This document shows, piece by piece, positions 33,659 to 41,775 of a DNA stretch of 64,000 nt. How positions within the stretch are numbered: position 1 is the first letter of the stretch; each line of letters begins with the position of its first letter. The notes under the pieces are model-generated. The model made no database searches. It was not told the DNA's origin and was given only the letters and a program-made list of their open reading frames with translations. This DNA is from Bacillus sp. B1-b2 (GTDB lineage Bacteria; Bacillota; Bacilli; Bacillales; Cytobacillaceae): assembly GCF_009183415.1 (NCBI RefSeq), contig NZ_WEHU01000002.1, positions 243,394-307,393 on the forward strand, given 5' to 3'. The translations under genes were made by a program, and so were the position numbers.

Positions 33659-34636
33659 ATGAGTTTTTTTAGAAATCAATTTGCCAATGTAGTCGAATGG
33701 GAAGAATTTAGAGACGATGTTATTTTTTATAAATGGAAGAATCGCGAAATAAAAAGAGGAAGTAAATTAATACTACGCCCAGGTCAAGATGCTATCTTCT
33801 TAAATAATGGAAATATCGAAGGAGTATTCCAGGATGATGGAGAGTATGATATTGAATCTGAAATTGTCCCATTTCTGTCAACATTAAAAGGATTTAAGTT
33901 TGGCTTTAATAGTGGAATGCGAGTAGAAGTATTATTTGTTAATACAAAGGAATTTGTCGTTAAGTGGGGTACGAAGAATGCTATTAATATACCTACATTA
34001 GGACTTCCAGGTGGGATGCCAATTAGAGCTAACGGTACTTTCCAATTTAAAATTAATGATTATGTTTCTTTAATTGATAAAGTGGCAGGAATCAAAGATC
34101 AATATTTAGTAGAAGATGTGAAGATTAGAATCATTGCTGTTCTCGATCAACTTTTAATGAAATGGATTGTGACAGAAGGGAAGGATATGTTCAATCTACA
34201 GGCAAATGCATTCGATATTGCCAAAGGAATCAAGGAAGATTTAGATGTACAGATCGTGGATAGTGGTATTACTATTACTGGCTTCCAAATTATGAGCTTT
34301 AGTTACCCAAAAGAAGTGCAAGACATGATCAATAAAAATGCGTCCCATGGGATGGTGGGAAATATAGACCGCTATCAACAAATATCCATGATTGATGGCA
34401 TGTCTTCAGGAAAAATGGCAGGAGGAAGCGCTGCATCTGATATGGCAGGTATGGCTATGGGAATGAATTATGCCAACAAAATGATGGAGAAGATGGATAA
34501 ACAGCCAACTCAAGACGTAAAGGTCTCACAACCAGCAAAAAACGAGAGTAAAGATAAACCCAATTTCTGTCCTAATTGTGGAACAAAAGTAGGAGAAGGA
34601 AATTTCTGTTCTAATTGCGGGCAAAAGTTGGTATAA
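33659..34636 (+). CDS. ydjI: YdjI-like SPFH domain protein with C-terminal zinc ribbon
   Basis: A 325-residue protein of the virion-core/SPFH group. The SPFH-like domain occupies about residues 20-230 (KRGSKLILRPGQDAIFLNNG, PIRANGTFQFKIND, VKIRIIAVLDQLLMKWI). A Gly/Met-rich hinge follows (GMSSGKMAGGSAASDMAGMAMGMNYA), and a C-terminal zinc ribbon CPNCGTKVGEGNFCSNCGQKL closes the protein. In B. subtilis, YdjI works with YdjG to localise PspA at the membrane. It is the last gene of the operon, 35 bp after ydjH with a GGAAAGGAG SD, and a terminator follows 140 bp downstream. Confidence 0.9.
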   Translation: MSFFRNQFANVVEWEEFRDDVIFYKWKNREIKRGSKLILRPGQDAIFLNNGNIEGVFQDDGEYDIESEIVPFLSTLKGFKFGFNSGMRVEVLFVNTKEFVVKWGTKNAINIPTLGLPGGMPIRANGTFQFKINDYVSLIDKVAGIKDQYLVEDVKIRIIAVLDQLLMKWIVTEGKDMFNLQANAFDIAKGIKEDLDVQIVDSGITITGFQIMSFSYPKEVQDMINKNASHGMVGNIDRYQQISMIDGMSSGKMAGGSAASDMAGMAMGMNYANKMMEKMDKQPTQDVKVSQPAKNESKDKPNFCPNCGTKVGEGNFCSNCGQKLV

Positions 34637-34780
34637 GATTAAATGGAGTCTAAATTTTACGTATTACCATTAATCAGAAACTCGGAACTGGTATCACTTT
34701 AATTTTATGCCTACTAGTTAATTAAGAAATAAATTTGTCAGTCCACCATTAGAAGAGCTATTAGGAGAATGATTATCATC

Positions 34781-34826
34781 ATCCAATTCAAGGACATGTG
34801 TAAATACCTGAATTGGATAATTTTTT
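34781..34826 (+). terminator. Terminator after ydjI
   Basis: ATCCAATTCA (34781-34790) pairs with TGAATTGGAT (34809-34818), with inner AGG/CCT pairing, and is followed by AATTTTTTT. Confidence 0.85.
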
Positions 34827-34908
34827 TATCACCATTTTCGTTTACAAGTACTACATTATAAAGTAGTATGTAGTAGATTTAGAGAATCGTTAAAGGAGTT
34901 GAATTTTT

Positions 34909-35037
34909 ATGAGTACTCGAAAGTGTAGCGAACCAGAACCAGAACCCAGGGCGAATAAAGAGGAAGTCATGAATAAACCTTTCCTCCAAAGTTTGAATAC
35001 TGATAAAGATTCAACTTTACCTGGCAGAGATTTTTGA
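34909..35037 (+). CDS. Small ORF of 42 codons upstream of corA
   Basis: ATG 34909 has an AAAGGAGT SD at a spacing of 9. The peptide is hydrophilic, with a PEPEPR run and one Cys, and has no membrane helix. It ends 27 bp before corA, which has its own GAGGAGG SD. I do not recognise it. The good SD and its position in front of a magnesium transporter gene make it either a real small protein or a translated leader for corA. Confidence 0.5.
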   Translation: MSTRKCSEPEPEPRANKEEVMNKPFLQSLNTDKDSTLPGRDF

Positions 35038-35064
35038 CTTCCTCTACTTAGAGGAGGTAACAAC

Positions 35065-36003
35065 ATGTTAAATATTTATTTATCTAATGCAGAAGGATGC
35101 TTGAACGAAATAACAGAGTTAAGAAATGGTTGTTGGGTGAACTTAATTGCTCCAAATGAACAAGAAATAAATCAAGTGGCACTAGGACTAGATATTCCTA
35201 TTGAATTTCTGAAAGATCCACTTGATGAAGAAGAAAGATCAAGAATTGAAAAAGATGGCGATAATGTGTTAATTATCGTAAACGTGCCTATTGTTACACT
35301 AGATGAAAAGAAAAATCCTATTTATGACACGATTCCTTTAGGGATGATTATTACTAAAAATTGCTTTGTTACGGTATGTTTAAAAGATAATCCTATCTTT
35401 CATGTTTTTGCAGAGGGAAGAATGAAGAACTTCCATACGTATAAGAAAACAAGATTTGCTTTACAAATTCTTTATTCAATGGCAACTGCTTATTTACGCA
35501 ATTTAAAGCAAATTAGTAAGAAAACAGATATGATAGAAAAAGAACTGCATCAATCCATGAAAAATAAGGAGCTTTTCTCTTTACTTAATATTGAAAAAAG
35601 CTTAGTGTATTTTACTACTTCCCTGAAGTCAAATAACATTGTGATGCAGAAGATGATGAAAAGTAATTATTTAAAGATGTATGAAGATGATCAAGAGCTT
35701 TTAGAGGATGTTATTATTGAAAATCAGCAAGCAATTGAAATGGCTGAAACGCATATGTCTATCCTTAGTGGCATGATGGATGCCTTTGCTTCTGTCATTT
35801 CCAATAATGTAAACATTGTAATGAAGTTTTTAACGTCAATTACGATTATTTTGTCCTTACCTACTATGGTAGCAAGCTTTTATGGTATGAATGTTGATAT
35901 TCCATTCCAAAGCCATCCATATTCCTTTGTTTTCGCCATTATGCTTTCTTTCTTACTTTCAGGAGTAACAGCCATAGTGTTTTGGAAAAAAAGATTTTTT
36001 TGA
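35065..36003 (+). CDS. corA: CorA family divalent metal transporter
   Basis: A 312-residue CorA protein. The large N-terminal cytoplasmic domain (about 1-245) ends in a long helix that leads into TM1. The signature YGMNVDIPF lies in the loop between TM1 (about 255-275) and TM2 (about 290-307), and the basic C-terminus WKKRFF closes the gate ring. This branch resembles the short CorA/LPE10-like transporters of Firmicutes for Mg2+, Co2+ or Ni2+. SD GAGGAGGT. It is possibly co-transcribed with the small ORF at 34909 and is followed by a terminator. Confidence 0.92.
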   Translation: MLNIYLSNAEGCLNEITELRNGCWVNLIAPNEQEINQVALGLDIPIEFLKDPLDEEERSRIEKDGDNVLIIVNVPIVTLDEKKNPIYDTIPLGMIITKNCFVTVCLKDNPIFHVFAEGRMKNFHTYKKTRFALQILYSMATAYLRNLKQISKKTDMIEKELHQSMKNKELFSLLNIEKSLVYFTTSLKSNNIVMQKMMKSNYLKMYEDDQELLEDVIIENQQAIEMAETHMSILSGMMDAFASVISNNVNIVMKFLTSITIILSLPTMVASFYGMNVDIPFQSHPYSFVFAIMLSFLLSGVTAIVFWKKRFF

Positions 36004-36012
36004 AGCGATATG

Positions 36013-36052
36013 AAGCTCTTCCTACAATAGGAGGAGCTTTTTGTTGTTTTAT
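36013..36052 (+). terminator. Terminator after corA
   Basis: AAGCTCTTCCT (36013-36023) pairs with AGGAGGAGCTT (36029-36039, one G-U pair) with a 5-nt loop, followed by TTTGTTGTTTT. Confidence 0.85.
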
Positions 36053-36138
36053 AATTGGGAAATAATAATAGAGTGATTAAGTTAACTGAAATGTTAATTG
36101 AAATCAGTAAAATTTATGTAAAATTTATAAAGGTATTA

Positions 36139-36167
36139 TTGACAGCGATTACATAATGGGATATATT
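36139..36167 (+). promoter_or_regulatory. SigA promoter of the arabinofuranosidase gene
   Basis: -35 TTGACA (36139-36144), 17-bp spacer, -10 TATATT (36162-36167). This is the best promoter match in the window. Confidence 0.85.
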
Positions 36168-36185
36168 TGACTTATTGTTAATGAA

Positions 36186-36199
36186 TGTAAACGTTTTTA
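36186..36199 (+). promoter_or_regulatory. cre (CcpA) site downstream of the abfA promoter
   Basis: TGTAAACGTTTTTA matches 13 of 14 positions of TGWAANCGNTNWCA. It starts 19 bp after the -10 element, so CcpA bound here would block initiation or elongation. Confidence 0.8.
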
Positions 36200-36307
36200 T
36201 TAAGGAGGGAAACTTGCACCATTGGTAATTTAATGAATGAATAGATCATTCTATGTACACTAGGAACCTATTACTTTAATAAAAAAGGATAAATGGAGGA
36301 GTTACAT

Positions 36308-37762
36308 ATGAAGGTTAATTTATTACTAGATAAACAAGGGCCAACAATTAGTAAACACATTTATGGTCAATTTGCAGAACATCTTGGACGTTGTATTTAT
36401 GAAGGTGTTTGGGTTGGAGAAGACTCTGATATCCCTAATGTTAATGGAATTAGACAAGATGTGGTGGAGGCATTAAAACATATTAAAGTACCAGTTGTTC
36501 GATGGCCAGGTGGATGTTTTGCCGATGAGTATCATTGGAAAGATGGAATAGGCCCTAGTGAAAACCGAAGCACTATTGTCAATACCCATTGGGGCGGCGT
36601 AACAGAGAATAATCACTTTGGAACACATGAATTTTTTGAGCTTATTCGTCAGTTAGACTGTGAAGCATATATTAATGGAAATGTTGGAAGTGGAACGGTT
36701 CAAGAAATGCAAGAATGGGTAGAATACATGACCATGAACGGGGAATCTCCAATGGCTAACTTGCGTAGAGCAAATGGCCAAGAGGAAGCTTGGAAAGTAG
36801 AATTCTTTGGTGTTGGAAATGAATCTTGGGGTTGTGGTGGAAACATGCGACCTGAATACTATGCAGACCTTTACCGTAGATATCAAACGTATGTGCGTAA
36901 ATATGGGGAGCATAATATTTATAAAATTGCTTGTGGTCCAAACGTTGCTGACTATAACTGGACAGAGGTATTAATGAAAAATGCTGCCCAATTTATGGAT
37001 GGCTTAAGTCTTCATCATTATTCTCTTCCATCCAAAGTTTGGCAAGAAAATAAAGGAAGTGCATTAGATTTCCCAGAGAGTGAGTGGTATTCCGTATTAG
37101 AGCATGCTGCTTATATGGATGAACTTATTACGAAGCACAGTACAATCATGGATAAATATGATCCTGAAAAACGTGTGGGCTTAATAGTTGATGAATGGGG
37201 TGCTTGGTATAATGTTGAACCTGGAACAAACCCAGGATTTTTATATCAACAAAATACTATTCGTGATGCTATGATTGCTGCGATTAGCTTGAATATTTTC
37301 CATAAGCATGCAGACAGAGTTCATATGACAAATATTGCTCAAATGGTGAACGTACTACAAGCCATGCTGTTAACTGAGGGAGAAAAAATGATAAAAACGC
37401 CAACTTATCATGTATTTGACCTTTATAAAAATCATCAGGATGCAGAGCTAGTAGATTCATATGGAAATGCAGAAGAGCATGTAACATATACAGCTTCTAA
37501 AAAAGATGGAAAATTAACGGTTTCTCTAGCTAACTATGATTTAACAGAGACTCGTGAAATTACCCTTTCAAAAAATACTGGAGAATTTACTGTATTAGAA
37601 GCCGCATATATTACGGCAGACTCAATGAATGCTCATAACACATTTGAACAACCAGAAGTGATTTCAACGAAAGAGTTTACTAGTTATGTAGCAGATCAAG
37701 GTACATTAAAAGTTACGTTACCTCCAATGAGTGTAGCGAGCATTGTAACGAAGGAAGACTAA
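36308..37762 (+). CDS. abfA: GH51 alpha-L-arabinofuranosidase
   Basis: A 484-residue intracellular glycoside hydrolase that removes terminal arabinofuranosyl groups from arabino-oligosaccharides. It has no signal peptide. The (beta/alpha)8 barrel carries [20 protein letters not shown] (about 64-83), acid/base Glu172 in [11 protein letters not shown] and nucleophile Glu296 in [11 protein letters not shown]-terminal beta-domain follows (about 385-484). ATG 36308 lies 5 bp after GGAGGAG, and the ATG at 36293 lies before that SD and is rejected. Transcribed from the strong promoter at 36139 under cre control. The DUF6171-like gene follows 2 bp later. Confidence 0.94.
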   Translation: MKVNLLLDKQGPTISKHIYGQFAEHLGRCIYEGVWVGEDSDIPNVNGIRQDVVEALKHIKVPVVRWPGGCFADEYHWKDGIGPSENRSTIVNTHWGGVTENNHFGTHEFFELIRQLDCEAYINGNVGSGTVQEMQEWVEYMTMNGESPMANLRRANGQEEAWKVEFFGVGNESWGCGGNMRPEYYADLYRRYQTYVRKYGEHNIYKIACGPNVADYNWTEVLMKNAAQFMDGLSLHHYSLPSKVWQENKGSALDFPESEWYSVLEHAAYMDELITKHSTIMDKYDPEKRVGLIVDEWGAWYNVEPGTNPGFLYQQNTIRDAMIAAISLNIFHKHADRVHMTNIAQMVNVLQAMLLTEGEKMIKTPTYHVFDLYKNHQDAELVDSYGNAEEHVTYTASKKDGKLTVSLANYDLTETREITLSKNTGEFTVLEAAYITADSMNAHNTFEQPEVISTKEFTSYVADQGTLKVTLPPMSVASIVTKED

Positions 37763-37764
37763 AA

Positions 37765-38001
37765 ATGGCTTGTCTTGGTTGTGAAATCAAGGAAAAAGCT
37801 AGTCAAATGAATGTGGATTTACTCGTGAAAGAACAATTAGCATTAGAAATGGATCTAGCGGAAGATGTTCTTAAAGAAAAGCGAATAGATATTTGCGAGG
37901 AATGTGAACATTTGAATCAGCATACATGTAGTAAATGTGGTTGTTTTGTTCTTTTTCGTGCAAGTTTGAATTATAAAAGCTGTCCTATAAAGAAATGGTA
38001 A
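37765..38001 (+). CDS. Small Cys-rich protein (DUF6171-like)
   Basis: A 78-residue protein with seven cysteines in metal-binding-like pairs: CLGC at the N-terminus, then CEEC, CSKCGC and a late Cys in YKSCPIKKW. The pattern (C-x2-C ... C-x2-C ... C) resembles the DUF6171 family of small zinc-ribbon proteins found near carbohydrate genes in Firmicutes. It starts 2 bp after the arabinofuranosidase stop, whose last codons (ACGAAGGAAGAC) provide the SD, so it is co-transcribed. Function unknown. Confidence 0.7.
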   Translation: MACLGCEIKEKASQMNVDLLVKEQLALEMDLAEDVLKEKRIDICEECEHLNQHTCSKCGCFVLFRASLNYKSCPIKKW

Positions 38002-38038
38002 CGTTTATTTAATAAAAAACTTATGTCTATTTGATAAG

Positions 38039-38084
38039 TAGCCCCCATAGTGAGAGAAGTTATCTCACTATGGGGGCTATTAAT
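38039..38084. terminator. Strong bidirectional hairpin between convergent genes
   Basis: A 17-bp perfect stem, 38039-38055 with 38063-38079 (TAGCCCCCATAG ... CTATGGGGGCTA), with a 7-nt loop. It sits between the convergent DUF6171-like and AraC-type genes. The T tracts are weak, but the stem is the most stable in the window. Confidence 0.85.
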
Positions 38085-38993
38085 CTATGTTTTCCTAGCT
38101 TGATAACTTTTGCTTTGTTTCTGTTCTTTTCTAAAATTCCTTGGTGACAAATTTAATACAGACTTAAAGGCGATGGTAAAATAATTGCTACTATCAAAGC
38201 CAACTTCATAAGCGATATCGGTAATTTTTTTATCAGTTGTTAATAGCAACTCAACTGATCGATGAATACGGTATTTTTTTAAGAAATTTATTGGTGTATC
38301 GCGGAAGTTTTCTTTAAAGAAACGGCAGAACTGTTCTTTACTAAGATATAGTACGGAACTTAGCTCATCTAGTGTTAAAGGGGAAGCATAGTTTGCATCT
38401 ATGTAATCTAATATTTTTTTCTGTCTTTCAATATTTTGCTCCAACCTTCTAGGGATGAATAGTGTCTTGGGTGGACTCTTAATAAAGTAGTAAAGAAGTT
38501 GTAAAAGTAGCCCTTTTATATATAGTTCGTCTTCTTCTGTCATTTCTACAAAACTAGCTGAAATTCCCTGTAATATTGGATAAACCTTTTCTTTTATTTC
38601 TTCCACATTCACTATATACGCTTGTTTGCTATGAAACAACGGATTTAATAACTGCTGTTGTATTCGATCATTGGTATAACTATGAATAAAATTTAGATGA
38701 AATACAATGGAGGTAAAGGAACAAGGCATATTCTTTACATGATAAGCACCATGTAGGCTATTTGGTGGTAGAAAAAGCATGACATTTTTATTTATGATGT
38801 CAGAAAAATTCTCCGTAATAACTTCCATTTCACCCTTTGTTACGAATAGTATTTCTGCTTCTTCATGCCAATGTTTATACAGCATAACATTCTGCTCTCC
38901 ACTTTGCTCAGTGTGATAAATAGAGAAAGGAAATAACAAAGAACCATGTGATCTTCTTTCTCTTAAATTATCATCGACCATACTATTATTCAC
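38085..38993 (-). CDS. AraC family transcriptional regulator
   Basis: A 302-residue regulator. The N-terminal cupin domain (about 20-140) has YKHWHEEAEILFVTKGEMEV and MLFLPPNSLHGAYHV. The C-terminal AraC domain (about 195-295) has LYLSKEQFCRFFKENFRDTPINFLKKYR and the signature VGFDSSNYFTIAFKSVLNLSPRNFRKEQ. GTG start 7 bp after AGGAGG. It is divergent from the GH31 glycosidase gene with a palindrome between them, so it most likely activates that gene in response to a sugar. Confidence 0.88.
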   Translation of the reverse strand: MNNSMVDDNLRERRSHGSLLFPFSIYHTEQSGEQNVMLYKHWHEEAEILFVTKGEMEVITENFSDIINKNVMLFLPPNSLHGAYHVKNMPCSFTSIVFHLNFIHSYTNDRIQQQLLNPLFHSKQAYIVNVEEIKEKVYPILQGISASFVEMTEEDELYIKGLLLQLLYYFIKSPPKTLFIPRRLEQNIERQKKILDYIDANYASPLTLDELSSVLYLSKEQFCRFFKENFRDTPINFLKKYRIHRSVELLLTTDKKITDIAYEVGFDSSNYFTIAFKSVLNLSPRNFRKEQKQSKSYQARKT

Positions 38994-39078
38994 TTTTATT
39001 CCTCCTAAAGATGACAGGATTCTAATAAAATACAGACACTATATTAAATATTTGCGGAAAAATACTATATATAATAAT

Positions 39079-39092
39079 AGTAAGTGCTTACA
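39079..39092. promoter_or_regulatory. Palindromic cre-like site upstream of the GH31 gene
   Basis: AGTAAGTGCTTACA contains the perfect palindrome GTAAGTGCTTAC-like core (GTAAG/CTTAC) and matches 12 of 14 cre positions. It lies just downstream of TATAAT (39070-39075). It may bind CcpA or the divergent AraC regulator. Confidence 0.5.
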
Positions 39093-39117
39093 AATATGAA
39101 TACAAGGGGAATTGTTA

Positions 39118-41115
39118 ATGACCTATTTTAAAAGAGAAAATGAAAAACTAATTTGTAAACAAAACGGTGAAACAATTCAAATTGAGCCATGGGGAGAAAA
39201 TAGTTTACGTGTTAGATCGCGAAAAATGGGGCCGATCCTTCAAACAGATTTTGCTCTTTTACCACCAAAAAATCGACAAGTACAAATAGATATAAAAGAT
39301 AAGGTGGCATGGATTCGTAATGGGAAAATTCGAGCAGAAGTTAATCTAGATAATTGGGGTAATCATGTGAATATTCGTTTTTACAATCAAAAGGGGGAAT
39401 TATTACTAAAAGAGATTGATAGAGGTGGTGCTCTTGACAGAAATGCTAGAAAATTCAAACCAATAATCGGAGGAGATTATCAGTTATCTATATTATTTGA
39501 ATCTAATCCAATAGAGAAAATTTATGGAATGGGTCAATATCAAATGAATCGTATGAATCTTAAAGGTTGTAGTCTTGAACTTGCACATAGAAATTCACAA
39601 GCAAGTATACCCTTTTATGTATCAAGTTTAGGATATGGTTTCTTTTGGCACAATCCTGCCATTGGAAAAGTGCATTTTGGTCTAAATGAAACAGAATGGC
39701 TATCCGAGAGTTCCAAGCAATTAGATTACTGGATAACCTCTGGTGATAGTCCTGCTGAAATAGTAAAAGAATACGGAGAGGCTACAGGTAAAGTTCCAAT
39801 GATGCCAGAATACGGACTTGGATTCTGGCAGTGTAAACTTCGATATTCTACACAAGAGGAATTATTGAGTGTAGCAAGAGAATATAAAGCTAGAAAGCTA
39901 CCGATTGATGTTATTGTTATTGATTTCTTTCACTGGCCACAAATGGGCGATTTTCGATTTAATGAAGAATTTTTTCCAGATCCTAAAGCAATGACGGAGG
40001 AATTAAAAGAATTAGGAATTGAACTGATGGTTTCTATTTGGCCACAAATAGCATTAGAGAGTGAAAACTACGAAGAGATGAAACAAAAAGGCCTTCTTGT
40101 AAGCAGTGAACATGGTGTTGATGTACAAATGCAATTTGGTGGAGATAGTGTTTTTTTTGATGCGACAAATCCGGACTCGAGAGACTATGTATGGAATAAG
40201 TGTAAGGATAATTATTATCAATATGGTATTAAAATATTCTGGTTGGATGAAGCAGAGCCTGAATATAAAACATATGATTTTAGTAATTATCGTTATTATG
40301 AAGGAACTAATTTACAAATTGGAAATATGTATCCTCAAAAATTTTCTCAAACTTTTTATGAGGGACAAACGAAAGCAGGACAAGAGAATGTGGTGAATCT
40401 AGTTCGTTGTGCTTGGGCAGGAAGTCAGCGTTATGGTGCACTTGTTTGGTCAGGAGATATACATTCAAGTTATTCCGATTTTCGTAAGCAAATCTGTGCT
40501 GGGCTACATATGGGAATTGCAGGTATACCATGGTGGACTACTGATATTGGGGGATTTGGAGGTGGTGATCCAAAAGATCCAGATTTTAGGGACTTATTGG
40601 TGCGTTGGTTTCAATATGGTACATTTTGTCCAGTAATGAGGCTTCATGGCGACCGTTTTCCACAAAAAGAATTATATTCAAGCACTGGTCGAAAAGAAAT
40701 GCATACAGGAGCGGCAAATGAAGTATGGAGTTTTGGAGAAGAGGTTTATGAAGTTTTAACTAAGTTTATGACAATAAGAGAAATGCTACGAGACTATACA
40801 AGAGGAGTAATGAAAGAAGCACATGAAAAAGGCTCTCCTGTTATTAGGACTTTATTCTATGAGTTTCCAGAAGATAAATTTACATGGGATATTGATGATC
40901 AATATATGTATGGTGAGGATATATTAGTTGCACCAATTGTGGAATTGAATTCAACAAAGAGGAACGTCTATTTACCAATAGGAGCTACTTGGATAAATGC
41001 TCATGATGGTAAAGCGTATCAAGGGGGAAAAAAATATATAGTAAATGCACCGATTAATACGCTACCCATTTTTTTAAGAGAAGGTAAACAAGGATTTTTA
41101 ATAGGTGAGATTTAA
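39118..41115 (+). CDS. GH31 family glycoside hydrolase (alpha-xylosidase/alpha-glucosidase type)
   Basis: A 665-residue intracellular enzyme. The N-terminal beta-sandwich (about 1-200) is followed by a catalytic barrel with VIVIDFFHWPQMGDFRF, nucleophile Asp377 in FWLDEAEPEY and acid/base Asp447 in VWSGDIHSSY. IPWWTTDIGGFGGG and CPVMRLHGDR are also typical of GH31. A proximal beta-domain closes the protein (about 585-665). The WLDEAEPE form of the nucleophile motif occurs in several alpha-xylosidase-like members, but substrate is not decided. ATG 39118 is 7 bp after AAGGGGA. An in-frame TTG at 39112 is less likely. No transporter is adjacent. Confidence 0.9.
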   Translation: MTYFKRENEKLICKQNGETIQIEPWGENSLRVRSRKMGPILQTDFALLPPKNRQVQIDIKDKVAWIRNGKIRAEVNLDNWGNHVNIRFYNQKGELLLKEIDRGGALDRNARKFKPIIGGDYQLSILFESNPIEKIYGMGQYQMNRMNLKGCSLELAHRNSQASIPFYVSSLGYGFFWHNPAIGKVHFGLNETEWLSESSKQLDYWITSGDSPAEIVKEYGEATGKVPMMPEYGLGFWQCKLRYSTQEELLSVAREYKARKLPIDVIVIDFFHWPQMGDFRFNEEFFPDPKAMTEELKELGIELMVSIWPQIALESENYEEMKQKGLLVSSEHGVDVQMQFGGDSVFFDATNPDSRDYVWNKCKDNYYQYGIKIFWLDEAEPEYKTYDFSNYRYYEGTNLQIGNMYPQKFSQTFYEGQTKAGQENVVNLVRCAWAGSQRYGALVWSGDIHSSYSDFRKQICAGLHMGIAGIPWWTTDIGGFGGGDPKDPDFRDLLVRWFQYGTFCPVMRLHGDRFPQKELYSSTGRKEMHTGAANEVWSFGEEVYEVLTKFMTIREMLRDYTRGVMKEAHEKGSPVIRTLFYEFPEDKFTWDIDDQYMYGEDILVAPIVELNSTKRNVYLPIGATWINAHDGKAYQGGKKYIVNAPINTLPIFLREGKQGFLIGEI

Positions 41116-41122
41116 GAGGTAT

Positions 41123-41155
41123 GGTCAGTTCCTAATGGGATCTGGCTTTTTTTTA
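41123..41155 (+). terminator. Terminator after the GH31 gene
   Basis: GTCAGTTCC (41124-41132) pairs imperfectly with GGGATCTGGC (41137-41146) with a TAAT loop, followed by a run of eight T. Confidence 0.75.
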
Positions 41156-41217
41156 TCAATAAATGAAAGAGGTCTTGGAGTAATAATTGGAAAATTATAT
41201 AAAAGTTTTACATATGC

Positions 41218-41243
41218 TGCAACTTTTTTTACTCTTAATACGT
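41218..41243 (+). promoter_or_regulatory. ECF-type (autoregulatory) promoter of the sigma factor operon
   Basis: TGCAAC with a following T run (41218-41230) and CGT (41241-41243): AAC-N17-CGT matches the ECF/SigM-type consensus TGAAAC...CGTC apart from one base in each element. It lies just upstream of an ECF sigma gene, as expected for autoregulation. Confidence 0.65.
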
Positions 41244-41262
41244 GGTCTAGTTGAAGGGGGGA

Positions 41263-41757
41263 ATGAAATTGGAGTTAGACGAAGCATACCTCATGTATGT
41301 GAATGAATTATATCGCTATCTATATTCCCTTTCAAAGGATCATCACACGGCAGAGGATTTAGTACAAGAGGCTTTCTTTCGCGCATATAAACAGCTAGAT
41401 GAATATGACATTATTGATATAAAACCATGGCTGTATAAAGTGGCATATCACGCTTTTATTGACTATACAAGAAAACGAAAACGAATTGTTTTAAAAGATA
41501 CGATAGTAGAAGAAGTAACCATCCAAACACCAGAAAGCAAAATAATGCATAAAGAAAGCTACACACAGCTCTTAGCTTATATTTATCAACTTTCCGAAAA
41601 AGAAGCAAATGCCATTATTCTATGCGATCTTCACCAATTACAGTATAAAGAAGCAGCTGCAGTGCTTAATCAGAAGGAAAATACCGTAAAAAGCCATGTG
41701 TTCCGAGGAAGGAAAAAATTGAATGCTCTTATTAAAAAAGCAGAAGCAAAGGAATAA
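41263..41757 (+). CDS. ECF RNA polymerase sigma factor (SigM-like)
   Basis: A sigma-70 family ECF factor of about 164 residues. Region 2 (about 5-70) has YLYSLSKDHHTAEDLVQEAFFRAYKQL and the DNA-melting stretch IKPWLYKVAYHAFIDYTRKRKR. Region 4 (about 105-155) has LSEKEANAIILCDLHQLQYKEAAAVLNQKENTVKSHVFRGRKKL. It is similar to SigM of B. subtilis, which responds to cell-wall stress. The start is ambiguous: an AAGGGGGG SD overlaps the in-frame TTG at 41251, sits very close to ATG 41263, and is about 7 bp from TTG 41269. ATG 41263 is given as a compromise. An anti-sigma factor gene follows. Confidence 0.87.
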   Translation: MKLELDEAYLMYVNELYRYLYSLSKDHHTAEDLVQEAFFRAYKQLDEYDIIDIKPWLYKVAYHAFIDYTRKRKRIVLKDTIVEEVTIQTPESKIMHKESYTQLLAYIYQLSEKEANAIILCDLHQLQYKEAAAVLNQKENTVKSHVFRGRKKLNALIKKAEAKE

Positions 41758-41775
41758 GAAGGGAAAGGGAATTAT

